Notes: a model not told the origin generated them from the letters alone. A stretch of DNA of 64,000 nt from Salipaludibacillus daqingensis (GCF_029891575.1 NZ_JARZHF010000007.1:186001-250000); one strand, 5' to 3'; shown: positions 52,896-63,190, counted from the first letter of the stretch. Program-made: numbers and translations.

Positions 52896-54344
52896 ATGGA
52901 CATTACATCCGTTTTACTAGTGCTTTTATTTGTGTTTAACATTTTATTTGCTGGAGTTATTATATTTATTGAAAGAAAAGATGCTTCTTCTGCATGGGCT
53001 TGGGTTCTTATTTTATTTTTTATTCCTGTCTTAGGATTTATAATTTATCTCTTTTTAGGACAAAATTTAACGAGACGACGGTTGTTCGACTGGGAAGGTG
53101 TAAAAAAGGTTGGGATTGTAGAGATCATATCCAAACAAATAGAACAAATACAAAACCCATCTTTTACCTTTCACGACACGAACGTTGATCCATACCGTGA
53201 TTTAATTTATATGCATTTAGTGAATAACGATGCTATATTGACGAAAGATAATAATGTAGAAGTATTTCACGATGGTAGACATAAGTTTGATCAGTTAATA
53301 GAAGATATTCGTCAAGCAAAAGATCATATTCACATTCAATATTATATTTTCCGAAATGACACGATTGGCAAACAGTTGATCAATGAAATGACCAAAAAAG
53401 CAAAAGAAGGTCTGAATGTTAGAATATTGTACGATGAGTTAGGTTCTAGAAAGCTTCGTCGAAAAGATTTTCTTGAGTTAACGGAAGCTGGTGGAGAAGT
53501 AGGTGTATTCTTCCCAGCACGGTTCCCTTTAATTAACATACGTTTAAACTACCGAAACCACCGTAAACTGTGTATTATTGATGGACAGATCGGTTATGTC
53601 GGAGGATTTAATGTTGGTGATGAATATATTGGAGAAAGTAAAAAATTCGGATATTGGAGAGATACTCACTTAAAGATAAAGGGAAATGTTGTTGATCCGA
53701 TGCAAACACGTTTTATCTTAGACTGGAATCAAGCGTCTAAACATCTTTTCATCGAATATGAACCCAGGTATTTCCCGATGAAAACAAATCAAGGAAATGC
53801 GACCATACAGCTCGTTTCAAGTGGACCTGATTCTGAGTGGGAACAAATAAAAAATGGTTACATGAAGATGATCATGACAGCAAAGGAATCTATTTATATT
53901 CAAACACCTTATTTCATTCCAGACGAAAGTTTATTAGATGCGCTAAGAATAGCATGTTTATCGGGAAAAGATGTTCGAATTATGATACCTAATAAACCAG
54001 ATCATCCATTTATTTATTGGGCAACTCTCTCTCATATTGGGGGACTTTTAAGCTCAGGTGCAAAAGTGTACATTTATGAAAAAGGATTTATTCATGCCAA
54101 ATCAATCGTTGTTGATAGAAATATGAACTCCGTAGGAACGGCGAATATTGATAATCGTAGTTTCAAACTTAATTTTGAAGTGAATGCCTTTATCTATGAC
54201 AAGGAAACATCGGAAACACTCGCACAGGCTTTTGAAAGGGATATTCTTGATTCAACTCGACTAACAGAAGAACTGTATAATAAACGATCCAACTGGATTC
54301 GGTTTAAAGAATCTATTTCTAGGTTATTATCGCCAATCTTATAA
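52896..54344 (+). CDS. cls: Cardiolipin synthase
   Basis: Membrane-bound phospholipase-D-family enzyme that makes cardiolipin from phosphatidylglycerol. It is 482 residues. Two N-terminal spans (about 3-58, with the WAWVLILFFIPVLGFIIYL segment) are followed by two HKD catalytic motifs, HRKLCIIDG (H222) and HAKSIVVDR (H400), each followed by the GGFN/GTANID Gly-Asn box. RBS AAAGGAGGG. Monocistronic, with a strong terminator downstream. Bacillaceae usually have several paralogues; which one this is cannot be told. Confidence 0.95.
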   Translation: MDITSVLLVLLFVFNILFAGVIIFIERKDASSAWAWVLILFFIPVLGFIIYLFLGQNLTRRRLFDWEGVKKVGIVEIISKQIEQIQNPSFTFHDTNVDPYRDLIYMHLVNNDAILTKDNNVEVFHDGRHKFDQLIEDIRQAKDHIHIQYYIFRNDTIGKQLINEMTKKAKEGLNVRILYDELGSRKLRRKDFLELTEAGGEVGVFFPARFPLINIRLNYRNHRKLCIIDGQIGYVGGFNVGDEYIGESKKFGYWRDTHLKIKGNVVDPMQTRFILDWNQASKHLFIEYEPRYFPMKTNQGNATIQLVSSGPDSEWEQIKNGYMKMIMTAKESIYIQTPYFIPDESLLDALRIACLSGKDVRIMIPNKPDHPFIYWATLSHIGGLLSSGAKVYIYEKGFIHAKSIVVDRNMNSVGTANIDNRSFKLNFEVNAFIYDKETSETLAQAFERDILDSTRLTEELYNKRSNWIRFKESISRLLSPIL

Positions 54345-54354
54345 GTATACCAGC

Positions 54355-54386
54355 AACAGGTGTTTTCTATAACACCTGTTTTTTTA
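54355..54386 (+). terminator. Intrinsic terminator after cls
   Basis: A 10-bp perfect stem AACAGGTGTT (54355-54364) with AACACCTGTT (54371-54380), a 6-nt loop and a T tract. Confidence 0.94.
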
Positions 54387-54393
54387 TGCACTT

Positions 54394-54498
54394 TACAATA
54401 ATTTATACCGATTTTATACACTGTAAGTATAAATTATTGTATAAAAATAAATGATGTTTCATAAAAATGTTGCATATATATGTACCTGAGAGTATAAT
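54394..54498 (+). promoter_or_regulatory. arg operon promoter with inverted repeat and ARG-box-like repeats
   Basis: A near-ideal promoter TTGCAT (54470-54475)-17 bp-TATAAT (54493-54498). Upstream are a perfect 15-bp inverted repeat (54394-54408 and 54427-54441, arm TACAATAATTTATAC) and two ATAAAAAT direct repeats exactly 20 bp apart (54441, 54461). The latter resemble the core of AhrC/ArgR ARG boxes, but full 18-bp matches are imperfect. Confidence 0.6.
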
Positions 54499-54540
54499 AA
54501 TGAATTAAATCAACTTATAGATGAAAGGTAGATGGTTTTT

Positions 54541-55581
54541 TTGAAAAAGGTAGCTATTGTAGGTGGCACGGGGTATGGAGCATTGGAGTTAATGAGGTTC
54601 ATAGAGGGACACTCTCATCTTCAATTAAAACAAATTATCTCCCAATCACAGCATGGTACACAATTAGATGATTTTTACCCACATCTTACAACATTTATAG
54701 AAGAACCATTACACACATATGACGTTTCAAACTTAAAAGAAAACATTGATATCGTGTTTTTTGCAACACCAGCAGGGGTTACTAAACAATTAATCTCTTC
54801 TTTTTTGGATACTACGATTCAATGCATCGATTTATCAGGTGATTTAAGACTTTCTGATCGGAGTTCTTATAGGAGTTGGTATGGGGAAGAGGCTGCAGCC
54901 CAAGCAATATTAGATAGAGCTGTTTATGGATTATCAGAAATATATGGCACTGAAATAAAAGATTCGTTGATTTGCTCCAATCCAGGTTGTTTTTCAACAG
55001 CTAGTTTACTAGGCTTAATTCCAGCTGTTCAGAGTGAACTGATCGAAACGGATTCCATTATCATAGATGGAAAAACTGGTGTATCAGGTGCCGGAAGAAA
55101 ACAGTCATTAATGACTCACTTTTCTGAAACTAATGAAAACGTCAAACCTTATAAAATTGGAAAACACCAACACATACCTGAAATTGAACAATATTTAACG
55201 AAGGAAGCAAATTCTTCTGTATTTATTAATATGACGACTCATTTAATTCCAATGACGAGAGGTCTTCTATGCACGATGTATGGTCGCTTAACTTCTACTA
55301 TTTCACCAGAAGAAGTGCATGAACAATATACGAAATTTTATCAATCACACCCATTTGTGCGAATTAGACCTCTTGGCAGCTTCCCTGCAACAAAAGAGGT
55401 ATACGGTAGTAACTTTTGTGATATTGCAGTGCATATCGATGCGAGAACAAACCAACTTATTGTGATCTCAGCGATTGACAACCTCGTAAAAGGTGCCGCA
55501 GGGCAGGCAATTCAAAATGCAAATATTATGAATAATTGGCCAATCGAAGAAGGCCTAAAACATATCCCTATCTATCCATAA
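54541..55581 (+). CDS. argC: N-acetyl-gamma-glutamyl-phosphate reductase
   Basis: Third step of arginine synthesis: NADPH-dependent reduction of N-acetylglutamyl phosphate to the semialdehyde. The TTG at 54541 (MKKVAIVGGTGYG) is preferred: it matches the usual ArgC N-terminus and lies 11 bp from AAAGGT, whereas an in-frame ATG at 54532 is only 2 bp from it. This gives 346 residues. It has the NADP-binding VGGTGYGALE, catalytic C150 in SNPGCFSTA, KTGVSGAGRK, and the His in TTHLIPMTRG. It is the first gene of the arg operon. Confidence 0.95.
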   Translation: MKKVAIVGGTGYGALELMRFIEGHSHLQLKQIISQSQHGTQLDDFYPHLTTFIEEPLHTYDVSNLKENIDIVFFATPAGVTKQLISSFLDTTIQCIDLSGDLRLSDRSSYRSWYGEEAAAQAILDRAVYGLSEIYGTEIKDSLICSNPGCFSTASLLGLIPAVQSELIETDSIIIDGKTGVSGAGRKQSLMTHFSETNENVKPYKIGKHQHIPEIEQYLTKEANSSVFINMTTHLIPMTRGLLCTMYGRLTSTISPEEVHEQYTKFYQSHPFVRIRPLGSFPATKEVYGSNFCDIAVHIDARTNQLIVISAIDNLVKGAAGQAIQNANIMNNWPIEEGLKHIPIYP

Positions 55582-55647
55582 GCGTTAGGCGATAAAACCT
55601 ATTATGAAAATGAATGGAATGGTAAAGAATCGAAAGGAGTATGTTAT

Positions 55648-56874
55648 ATGTTTACACCATCAAAAACAGAGATTCAATTAATAACGGAAGGCCATGTTAC
55701 AAGTCCAAAAGGGTTTACTGCAGGAGGTATGCATTGTGGTATACGAAAAACTAAATTAGATTTTGGATGGCTTCATTCAGAAATTCCTGCAACAGCAGCA
55801 GGTGTATATACGAAGAATACCTTTCAAGCAGCTCCGCTAAAATTAATGAAAAAAAGTATTGCAGTAGATCAAAAGTTGCAAACGGTCGTTGTGAATTCAG
55901 GTATTGCTAATTCTTGTACTGGAGAACAAGGGATGACCGATGCGCTAGAAACACAACAAAAAACAGCTGATGAGATGGGTGTGAAAAAACATCATGTAGG
56001 AGTTGCTTCTACTGGCGTTATAGGGGTTAACCTTCCAATGGAGAAGATCTCAAGTGGTGTTTCTTCCATGAACATAGAAGAAAATCAGTCTGCCGAGCGT
56101 TTCGAACAGGCAATTTTAACGACAGATACGAAAACAAAACATACAGCTGTAAAACTTGAGATAGACGGTAAAACGATTACTATTGGTGGTGCTGCTAAAG
56201 GTTCCGGGATGATTCACCCTAATATGGCGACAATGTTAGCCTATGTGACAACGGATGCTGAAGTAGAAGCAGATAGTCTTCAACTTGCATTAAGAACGGT
56301 TACGAATCAAACGTTTAATATGATCACCGTAGATGGGGACTGCAGTACAAATGATACTGTATTAGTTTTAGCAAACGGTCTTGCAAAAAATGAACCTTTA
56401 TCAGAAAAACATCCCCAGTGGTCATTGTTTGTGAATGCGTTGCAAGAAGTTAGTGAAGAGTTAGCGAAACAAATTGCAAGAGATGGAGAAGGAGCAACAA
56501 AATTACTCGAAGTAACCGTGAAAGGAGCTCCATCAACCAATTCTGCTCGTCAAGTTAGTAAGGCAGTCATTTCTTCTAATTTAGTTAAATCGGCTGTTTA
56601 TGGTGCTGACCCCAATTGGGGAAGAATCATCTGCGCTGTTGGTTATAGCGAGCAATATGTTGACCCAGATAAAGTCGCTGTATTCATTGGACCAATTCCT
56701 GTTGTAAAAGATGGATTACCTGTCGATTTCGATGAAGATGAAGGGAAAAGGTATTTATCAAATGAACATGTACAACTATTCGTAGACCTTCAAGACGGGG
56801 ATCATGAGGCAACAGCGTGGGGATGCGACTTGACCTATGATTACGTAAAAATCAATGCATCTTATCGAACGTAA
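55648..56874 (+). CDS. argJ: Bifunctional glutamate N-acetyltransferase/ornithine acetyltransferase
   Basis: Recycles the acetyl group from N-acetylornithine to glutamate, and in bifunctional forms can also use acetyl-CoA. It is 408 residues. The self-cleavage site is at T195 within NMATMLAYVTTD; the precursor splits there into alpha and beta chains and the Thr becomes the nucleophile. Other conserved blocks are GAAKGSGMIHP and GADPNWGRI. RBS GAAAGGAG. It is the second gene of the operon, 66 bp after argC. Confidence 0.96.
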   Translation: MFTPSKTEIQLITEGHVTSPKGFTAGGMHCGIRKTKLDFGWLHSEIPATAAGVYTKNTFQAAPLKLMKKSIAVDQKLQTVVVNSGIANSCTGEQGMTDALETQQKTADEMGVKKHHVGVASTGVIGVNLPMEKISSGVSSMNIEENQSAERFEQAILTTDTKTKHTAVKLEIDGKTITIGGAAKGSGMIHPNMATMLAYVTTDAEVEADSLQLALRTVTNQTFNMITVDGDCSTNDTVLVLANGLAKNEPLSEKHPQWSLFVNALQEVSEELAKQIARDGEGATKLLEVTVKGAPSTNSARQVSKAVISSNLVKSAVYGADPNWGRIICAVGYSEQYVDPDKVAVFIGPIPVVKDGLPVDFDEDEGKRYLSNEHVQLFVDLQDGDHEATAWGCDLTYDYVKINASYRT

Positions 56875-56885
56875 GGAGTGAAATC

Positions 56886-57680
56886 ATGGATATTATTGTT
56901 TTTAAACTAGGTGGCAGTATTTTAGCAAAACTTCCAAACTCTTTTTTTGAAACATTAGTTAAGGTGAAACAAGATTATAAATGCCAACCTGTCATCGTAC
57001 ACGGTGGTGGACCTGAAATTACAGAAGCTTTAAATAAATGGAATGTTAAATCAACGTTTGTTAATGGTTTACGAGTGACAACGGCTGACGTATTGCATGT
57101 TGCAGAGATGGTATTAAGTGGTTCTTTAAATAAACAGATTGTCGCAAATATACAGCGGGCGGGTGGCTCTGGGATTGGATTAAGTGGAGTGGATGGTTCG
57201 TTATTAACGACAAAACCATTGGATTCTAAACTAGGCTTCGTCGGGGAGGTGTCTTCGGTGAATAATAACATGTTAAATATGGTCATTAACCAAGATTCGA
57301 TTCCAGTTATTTCTCCCATTGGAATCGATGCAGATGGTCAAAAATATAACATCAATGCTGATATGGCAGCAGCCGCAATCGCTATTGCATTAAAAGGAAA
57401 ACTTGCTTTTATCTCAGACGTACCAGGTGTGATGGAAGAAAAATCCTCTGGCTCTTATGTTTATCCAGAGTTGACCAAATCAAAAATAAAAGAATTGATA
57501 CAAATTGGGGTTATCACAGGTGGCATGATTCCAAAAGTACAGTCCGCATTAAGTGTCCTTGAAGCAGGGGTCTCCGAAGCCGTAATCTTAAATGGTTGTC
57601 AACCTGCAGATGTTACACAATACATCCAAGGAAATCCAGTAGGAACAAAAGTAGTGCATGAGGAGGCATATTATGTCTGA
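56886..57680 (+). CDS. argB: Acetylglutamate kinase
   Basis: Phosphorylates N-acetylglutamate, the second step of arginine synthesis. It is 264 residues. It has the N-terminal KLGGSIL nucleotide loop, the VHGGGPEI oxyanion/glycine motif, SGVDGSLL, and NINADMAAAAIA with the catalytic-region Asp. It lacks the N-terminal helix of arginine-inhibited kinases, so feedback inhibition is less likely here. RBS AAGGAG, 11 bp after argJ. It overlaps argD by 8 bp. Confidence 0.96.
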   Translation: MDIIVFKLGGSILAKLPNSFFETLVKVKQDYKCQPVIVHGGGPEITEALNKWNVKSTFVNGLRVTTADVLHVAEMVLSGSLNKQIVANIQRAGGSGIGLSGVDGSLLTTKPLDSKLGFVGEVSSVNNNMLNMVINQDSIPVISPIGIDADGQKYNINADMAAAAIAIALKGKLAFISDVPGVMEEKSSGSYVYPELTKSKIKELIQIGVITGGMIPKVQSALSVLEAGVSEAVILNGCQPADVTQYIQGNPVGTKVVHEEAYYV

Positions 57681-58875
57681 GTTAACAACGACAAATAAAA
57701 GCACAATTATGAATACGTACTTAAGACTACCTCTAACATTGTCAAAAGGAAAAGGTAGTTATGTATGGGATCAAAATGATCATATGTATTTGGATTATAC
57801 ATCAGGAATCGCCACGCTGAATTTAGGTCATGTGCCTCCTGAAGTACATGCAAAAGTAACTGAGCAATTAGATAAGCTTTGGCATTGCTCCAATCTTTTT
57901 GAAATTCCAGCACAGCAAAACTTAGCAGATGAATTAACATCACTCAGTTGTTTTTCACAAGCTTTCTTTTGTAATAGTGGGGCCGAAGCAAACGAAGCTG
58001 CCATTAAACTAGCTAAAAAATACGCAAAAGATCAAGGGAATGAAGAAAGAGTAGAAATTGTTAGTTTTACTGGGTCTTTTCATGGTCGAACTGGAACAAC
58101 TCTTGCGGCAACTGCTCAAGAAAAAATTCACCAAGGATTTACTCCTATTACACCTGGGTTTCGTTATTTACCATTTAATGATTTTGAATCGCTTGAAAAA
58201 ATAAATAATGGTAAAACGACTGCGGTAATCCTTGAACTCGTTCAAGGGGAAGGGGGCGTTCGTCCCGCTAACCTCGAATGGGTTCAAGAATTAGCAAATG
58301 CTTGTCAAAAAGAAGATATTTTACTCATTATAGATGAAGTACAAACCGGAATGGGACGAACGGGAACACTATTTTCCTATGAACAATATGGTATTGAACC
58401 AGATATGATGACGTTGGCCAAAGGATTAGGGTCAGGTTTTCCAGTCGGAGCTTTATTAGCGAAAGATAAATCAGCACTATCTTTTCAACCAGGAACACAC
58501 GGAAGTACGTTTGGTGGAAATCCTTTAGCAATGACAGCTGCTAAAGCAACGCTTGATACAATTGTCAGCCACCATTTAGTAGATGAAGTGAAAAGATACA
58601 GCGAAAAGATTTTCACTAAATTACATGAGTGGAAAAAGGAATTCCCAGCAATCGTTGATGTTCGCGGGAAAGGATTTCTTATCGGGGTTGAATTTGATAA
58701 AGAAGTCAAAGGAATAATCGAAGGATTACGTAAAAACCATGTATTAGCCCTTGTAGCTGGACCAAATGTATTAAGAATTCTTCCACCTTTAAATACGACA
58801 GAGGAAGAAATTGATCAATTTTTAATGATACTACATGACATACTTGACGAACAGTTAAAGGAGGAATCTTCATGA
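57673..58875 (+). CDS. argD: Acetylornithine aminotransferase
   Basis: PLP-dependent fourth step, converting N-acetylglutamate semialdehyde to N-acetylornithine. The start is set at the ATG at 57673 (MSELTTTNKS), 6 bp after GAGGAGG and inside the 3' end of argB. This gives 400 residues. It has NSGAEANEAAIKLA, SFHGRTGTTLAAT, IIDEVQTGMGRTG and the PLP lysine K250 (TLAKGLGSG). Overlaps with argB (8 bp) and carA (4 bp) indicate translational coupling. Confidence 0.96.
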   Translation: MSELTTTNKSTIMNTYLRLPLTLSKGKGSYVWDQNDHMYLDYTSGIATLNLGHVPPEVHAKVTEQLDKLWHCSNLFEIPAQQNLADELTSLSCFSQAFFCNSGAEANEAAIKLAKKYAKDQGNEERVEIVSFTGSFHGRTGTTLAATAQEKIHQGFTPITPGFRYLPFNDFESLEKINNGKTTAVILELVQGEGGVRPANLEWVQELANACQKEDILLIIDEVQTGMGRTGTLFSYEQYGIEPDMMTLAKGLGSGFPVGALLAKDKSALSFQPGTHGSTFGGNPLAMTAAKATLDTIVSHHLVDEVKRYSEKIFTKLHEWKKEFPAIVDVRGKGFLIGVEFDKEVKGIIEGLRKNHVLALVAGPNVLRILPPLNTTEEEIDQFLMILHDILDEQLKEESS

Positions 58876-59966
58876 CAAAGGGATATCTTGTTCTAGAAAC
58901 AGGTGAAATATTTGAAGGAGATTGGATCGGCGCTTTAAAACCAGTTACTGGTGAAGTTGTATTTAATACAAGTATGACTGGATACCAAGAAATGATGACG
59001 GATCCTTCTTATGCAGGACAAATTCTCACATTTTGTTATCCTCTTATAGGAAACTATGGATTAAATGATTATGATCAAGAATCGAAGAAAATAGCCGTTT
59101 CAGCGGTCATTGTGAATGATTTATGTGAAGAACCTAGTCATTATCAATCATCTCGAACATTCACCGAACAATTAGAAGATGAAGGAATACCTGGATTAAA
59201 AAATATTGACACGAGAGAATTAGTTTCTGTTATTCGTCAACACCATACCGTTAGAGGGAAAATCGTAGATGATATGGAAAAAGTTAAGGAATTGAGTTGG
59301 ATTTCAGAGACAGAAAGAAATCTAATAGATCTTGTATCTGTCAAAGAATCGGTGACCTTTGATAATAATGGACCTCACGTTGTGATGATGGATTTCGGTT
59401 ATAAGAAGTCTATTTTAGATGCTTTGCTAAATGAAGGGTGTAAAGTGACCATCGTCCCATATGAATCATCGATAACGGATATTCACCAGTTAAATCCTGA
59501 CGGCATTTTATTAAGTAATGGTCCTGGAGATCCGATGCAAATGAAAGCTCAGTTCTCAAAAATCAAAGTTATTACGGAACAGTATCCAACTCTTGGTATC
59601 TGCTTAGGCCATCAATTAATTGCTTTAGCTCATGGCGCTAAAACGAAGAAAATGCCGTTTGGCCATCGCGGAGGAAATCACCCTGTGAAAGATATTATTT
59701 CTGGTAAAGTAGCGATCACATCACAAAATCACGGCTATGTTGTCGAAGAAGGATCGATAAATAAAGCAACATTTCAAATCCAATTTCAAAACGTGAATGA
59801 CGGATCATTAGAAGGAATAAAACATCACTATTTACCGATCCAAACTGTCCAGTTTCATCCTGAAGGACATCCTGGACCAAGTGATACAGCGTATATCTTT
59901 AAACAATTTATTCAGCAGGTGGAAGCAGCAGGAGGGGAAGAAATATGTGGAAGTGCGATTCTTTAA
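58872..59966 (+). CDS. carA: Carbamoyl-phosphate synthase small (glutaminase) chain
   Basis: Releases ammonia from glutamine for the large chain. It is 364 residues. The N-terminal CPSase_sm domain (ETGEIFEGDWIG; NTSMTGYQEMMTDPSYAGQI) is followed by a class I glutaminase with nucleophile C244 in GICLGHQL and the His/Glu pair in QFHPEGHPGP. Its position in the arginine operon, not with pyr genes, marks it as the arginine-specific isozyme. RBS AAGGAGG. It overlaps argD by 4 bp and carB by 22 bp. Confidence 0.96.
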   Translation: MTKGYLVLETGEIFEGDWIGALKPVTGEVVFNTSMTGYQEMMTDPSYAGQILTFCYPLIGNYGLNDYDQESKKIAVSAVIVNDLCEEPSHYQSSRTFTEQLEDEGIPGLKNIDTRELVSVIRQHHTVRGKIVDDMEKVKELSWISETERNLIDLVSVKESVTFDNNGPHVVMMDFGYKKSILDALLNEGCKVTIVPYESSITDIHQLNPDGILLSNGPGDPMQMKAQFSKIKVITEQYPTLGICLGHQLIALAHGAKTKKMPFGHRGGNHPVKDIISGKVAITSQNHGYVVEEGSINKATFQIQFQNVNDGSLEGIKHHYLPIQTVQFHPEGHPGPSDTAYIFKQFIQQVEAAGGEEICGSAIL

Positions 59967-62900
59967 AAAAAGTACTCGTTATTGGGTCAGGACCAATTGT
60001 GATAGGGCAAGCAGCAGAATTTGACTATGCAGGAACACAAGCTTGTTTAGCATTAAAAGAAGAAGGAATTGAAGTTGTTCTTGTTAATAACAATCCCGCA
60101 ACGATCATGACAGACGAAATGATCGCTGATCACGTATATATGGAGCCTTTAACAGTTCAGTCTATCGAAAAAATTATCGCAAAGGAAAAGCCAGATGGAA
60201 TGATCGGAAGTCTCGGAGGCCAAACTGGTTTAAATTTAACGGTAGAACTGTTTGAACATGGCATTTTAGAAAAATATAATGTTCAATTACTAGGGACGTC
60301 CGTTCCTTCCATTCAAAAAGGAGAAGATAGAGACCAATTCCGTCAGTTAATGATGGAGTTACATGAACCAATTCCTGAATCTGAAATTGTCGAAACGATG
60401 GAAGAAGGAATGACGTTCATCGAACAAATCGGATTTCCTGTCATTATTCGACCAGCCTATACATTAGGAGGAGCTGGAGGCGGATTTGCTTATGATATTG
60501 ACGAGTTTCAAACGATTTTAAAACAAGGATTAACGCTTAGTCCCATACACCAAGTACTCGTTGAAAAAAGCATTAAAGGTTGGAAAGAAGTAGAATACGA
60601 AGTGATGAGAGATGCGAATGATACATGTATCATCGTATGCAACATGGAAAACATGGATCCTGTTGGTGTTCATACGGGTGATTCTATTGTTGTCGCACCT
60701 TCACAAACTTTAACAGATCACCAATATCAAATGTTACGAACCTCATCAATCAAAGTGATTCGAGCTCTTGATGTTGTAGGTGGGTGTAATATTCAGTTTG
60801 CTTTAAATCCTGAATCAAATGAATATGCGATCATCGAAGTAAATCCGCGGGTAAGTCGTTCTTCTGCACTGGCATCCAAAGCAACAGGTTATCCTATCGC
60901 TAGAATCGCTGCAAAATGTTCGATTGGATACCCATTAGATGAAATCATTAATCCGATTACAGGAAATACGTATGCGTCGTTCGAACCTGCGTTAGATTAT
61001 GTTGTTGTGAAGCTTCCTAGATTTCCATTTGATAAGTTTCCTGAAGCGGATCGAACATTAGGAACACAAATGAAAGCAACCGGCGAAGTGATGGCTATCG
61101 ACAGAACATTTGAAGGGGCATTGAATAAAGCGATCCGCTCATTGGAATTGAATGTGCATAGCCTTCATTGGCCTAACATGGAGAAAAAATCGTTGCAGGA
61201 ATTGACGAACTTATTAAAAACTCCGAATGATTTACGAATCTTCGCAATAGCAGAAGCACTTGTCCGTCATATTTCTATCGATATATTGATGGAATGGACA
61301 GAAATAGATTACTGGTTTTTAAGAAAAATAGAGCGAATTATTCAATGTGAAGAGCACTTAAAACAAACGAATTGGGCGCAGTTATCAAAAGAAGACTTAT
61401 TATATTCAAAGAAATTAAATATTAGTGATGAAAGAATTGCGGAACTTTTTGACTTTTTACCGTCATTTTTACGAAATGAATATAAGCGAATGAATATTCA
61501 ACCTTCATACAAATTAGTGGATACTTGTGCTGGAGAATTTGATGCCATCACACCTTATTATTATTCAACTTGGCACGGAAAAGATGAAGTGAAAGTGCAG
61601 AACGACCGTAAAAAAATTCTTGTTCTTGGTTCTGGACCGATTCGAATTGGCCAAGGCGTCGAATTTGATTATTGTTCTGTTCATGCTGCATTAGCTGTGA
61701 AAAAAATGGGTTATGAAGCGGTTGTCATCAATAATAATCCAGAAACAGTTAGTACAGATTATTCTATTGCCGATCGTCTCTACTTCGAACCGTTGGCTGC
61801 AGAAGATGTATTAGCAGTGATTGAAAAAGAGCAAGTCGAATCAGTATTGATTCAATTTGGTGGTCAGACAGCAATAAATTTAGCGAAAACCTTAGAAGAG
61901 GCTGGAGTGAAAATTTTAGGTACAACACCAGACCATATCGATCAAATAGAAGATCGCGAACAGTTTTATTCTCTATTAAATGAGTTAAATATCCCGCATA
62001 TTGCTGGTGACATGGCTCATTCATCTACTGCTTTAAAAGAACTCGCTTCAACGATAGGATATCCTGTACTTATTCGACCTTCGTATGTGATTGGCGGTCA
62101 ATCGATGTTTATATGCTATAACGAAAGCGAATTACAGCAATATGCGCATAGAGTGCAAGAAGATACTAATGACCGCTGTTGGCCATTGCTCATCGACCAG
62201 TATGTGCCCGGACTTGAGTGTGAAGTGGACGTGATTTGTGATGGAGAAAATATCCTCATCCCAGGTATATTCGAACATTTAGAAAAAGCTGGTGTTCATT
62301 CTGGAGATAGTATGACTGTTTTCCCACCTGTTTCCATTTCAGAGGAAATAAAAGAAGTCATTGTGGAGCAAGTAAAACAAATTTCTAAAGCGATACCTAT
62401 CATAGGGATCATGAATATACAGTTCGTTGTCCATGAGAATGTTGTCCATGTACTTGAAGTTAATCCAAGGTCTTCAAGGACTGTTCCGATCATCAGTAAA
62501 GTGACAGGAGTACCGATGATTGAATGGGCTGTGATGGTTCAAAACGGGAGTCATCTGAATGAACTAACACCTGAGACAGGATTAATGAGTGAACCTGATT
62601 ATTATACAGTTAAAGCTCCGATTTTTTCGGCAACGAAGTTAAAAGGAGTCGACCACGTTCTTGGTCCTGAAATGAAATCAACAGGAGAAATTATCGGAAT
62701 CGGTTTAACAAAAAATGAAGCAATAAAGAAAATTGCATCCTTTGCTGGATATACAAAGTTAGAAACAGATGAGCCTTTGCAATTGTTTGTATCCGTTTCT
62801 GATCGAATGAAACAAGAAAGTGTCTCCGTTATTAAATCACTTTATGATGCTGGAGCAGAGGTCACTGCTACAACAGGAACAGCTCAATTTTTGGAAACGA

Positions 62901-63190
62901 AAAATATATACGCAAAAACAATGGTGAAAGATAAAAAAGAACTGTTAAGCTATTGGAAAAACTCTCCGCCTCACATGGTTTTAAACATCCCAAACCAAGG
63001 TAGAGAGAAGGAGAAAATCGGCTTTTACATTCGCGAACTGTCAGTAAAATACGCCGTTCCTTACTTTACAAGCTTAGAAACGATGAGCGCTGTCATCGGT
63101 TGGGTTAATGGTGAGGACATGGAAGATACACCAAGAGCAATTGATGAATTTGTTCATAAGTTATCTCAACAAACAATAGTTAACAAATAA
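59945..63190 (+). CDS. carB: Carbamoyl-phosphate synthase large chain
   Basis: Makes carbamoyl phosphate from bicarbonate, ammonia and two ATP. It is 1081 residues, the full length for the family. It has two homologous ATP-grasp halves, each opened by a 'VLVIGSGPI.IGQ..EFDY' block (about residue 9 and about 557). Later come GSLGGQTGLNL and QFGGQTAINLA, and the C-terminal MGS-like allosteric domain (ATTGTAQFLETKNIY; ELSVKYAVPYFTSLETMSAVI). The ATG at 59945 has AGGAGGGG upstream within carA. Arginine-specific isozyme by context. Confidence 0.97.
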   Translation: MWKCDSLKKVLVIGSGPIVIGQAAEFDYAGTQACLALKEEGIEVVLVNNNPATIMTDEMIADHVYMEPLTVQSIEKIIAKEKPDGMIGSLGGQTGLNLTVELFEHGILEKYNVQLLGTSVPSIQKGEDRDQFRQLMMELHEPIPESEIVETMEEGMTFIEQIGFPVIIRPAYTLGGAGGGFAYDIDEFQTILKQGLTLSPIHQVLVEKSIKGWKEVEYEVMRDANDTCIIVCNMENMDPVGVHTGDSIVVAPSQTLTDHQYQMLRTSSIKVIRALDVVGGCNIQFALNPESNEYAIIEVNPRVSRSSALASKATGYPIARIAAKCSIGYPLDEIINPITGNTYASFEPALDYVVVKLPRFPFDKFPEADRTLGTQMKATGEVMAIDRTFEGALNKAIRSLELNVHSLHWPNMEKKSLQELTNLLKTPNDLRIFAIAEALVRHISIDILMEWTEIDYWFLRKIERIIQCEEHLKQTNWAQLSKEDLLYSKKLNISDERIAELFDFLPSFLRNEYKRMNIQPSYKLVDTCAGEFDAITPYYYSTWHGKDEVKVQNDRKKILVLGSGPIRIGQGVEFDYCSVHAALAVKKMGYEAVVINNNPETVSTDYSIADRLYFEPLAAEDVLAVIEKEQVESVLIQFGGQTAINLAKTLEEAGVKILGTTPDHIDQIEDREQFYSLLNELNIPHIAGDMAHSSTALKELASTIGYPVLIRPSYVIGGQSMFICYNESELQQYAHRVQEDTNDRCWPLLIDQYVPGLECEVDVICDGENILIPGIFEHLEKAGVHSGDSMTVFPPVSISEEIKEVIVEQVKQISKAIPIIGIMNIQFVVHENVVHVLEVNPRSSRTVPIISKVTGVPMIEWAVMVQNGSHLNELTPETGLMSEPDYYTVKAPIFSATKLKGVDHVLGPEMKSTGEIIGIGLTKNEAIKKIASFAGYTKLETDEPLQLFVSVSDRMKQESVSVIKSLYDAGAEVTATTGTAQFLETKNIYAKTMVKDKKELLSYWKNSPPHMVLNIPNQGREKEKIGFYIRELSVKYAVPYFTSLETMSAVIGWVNGEDMEDTPRAIDEFVHKLSQQTIVNK

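Noticed and set aside
54532-54540. ATG at 54532 as the argC start
   Set aside because: Only 2 bp from the Shine-Dalgarno; the TTG at 54541 has proper spacing and gives the usual ArgC N-terminus.
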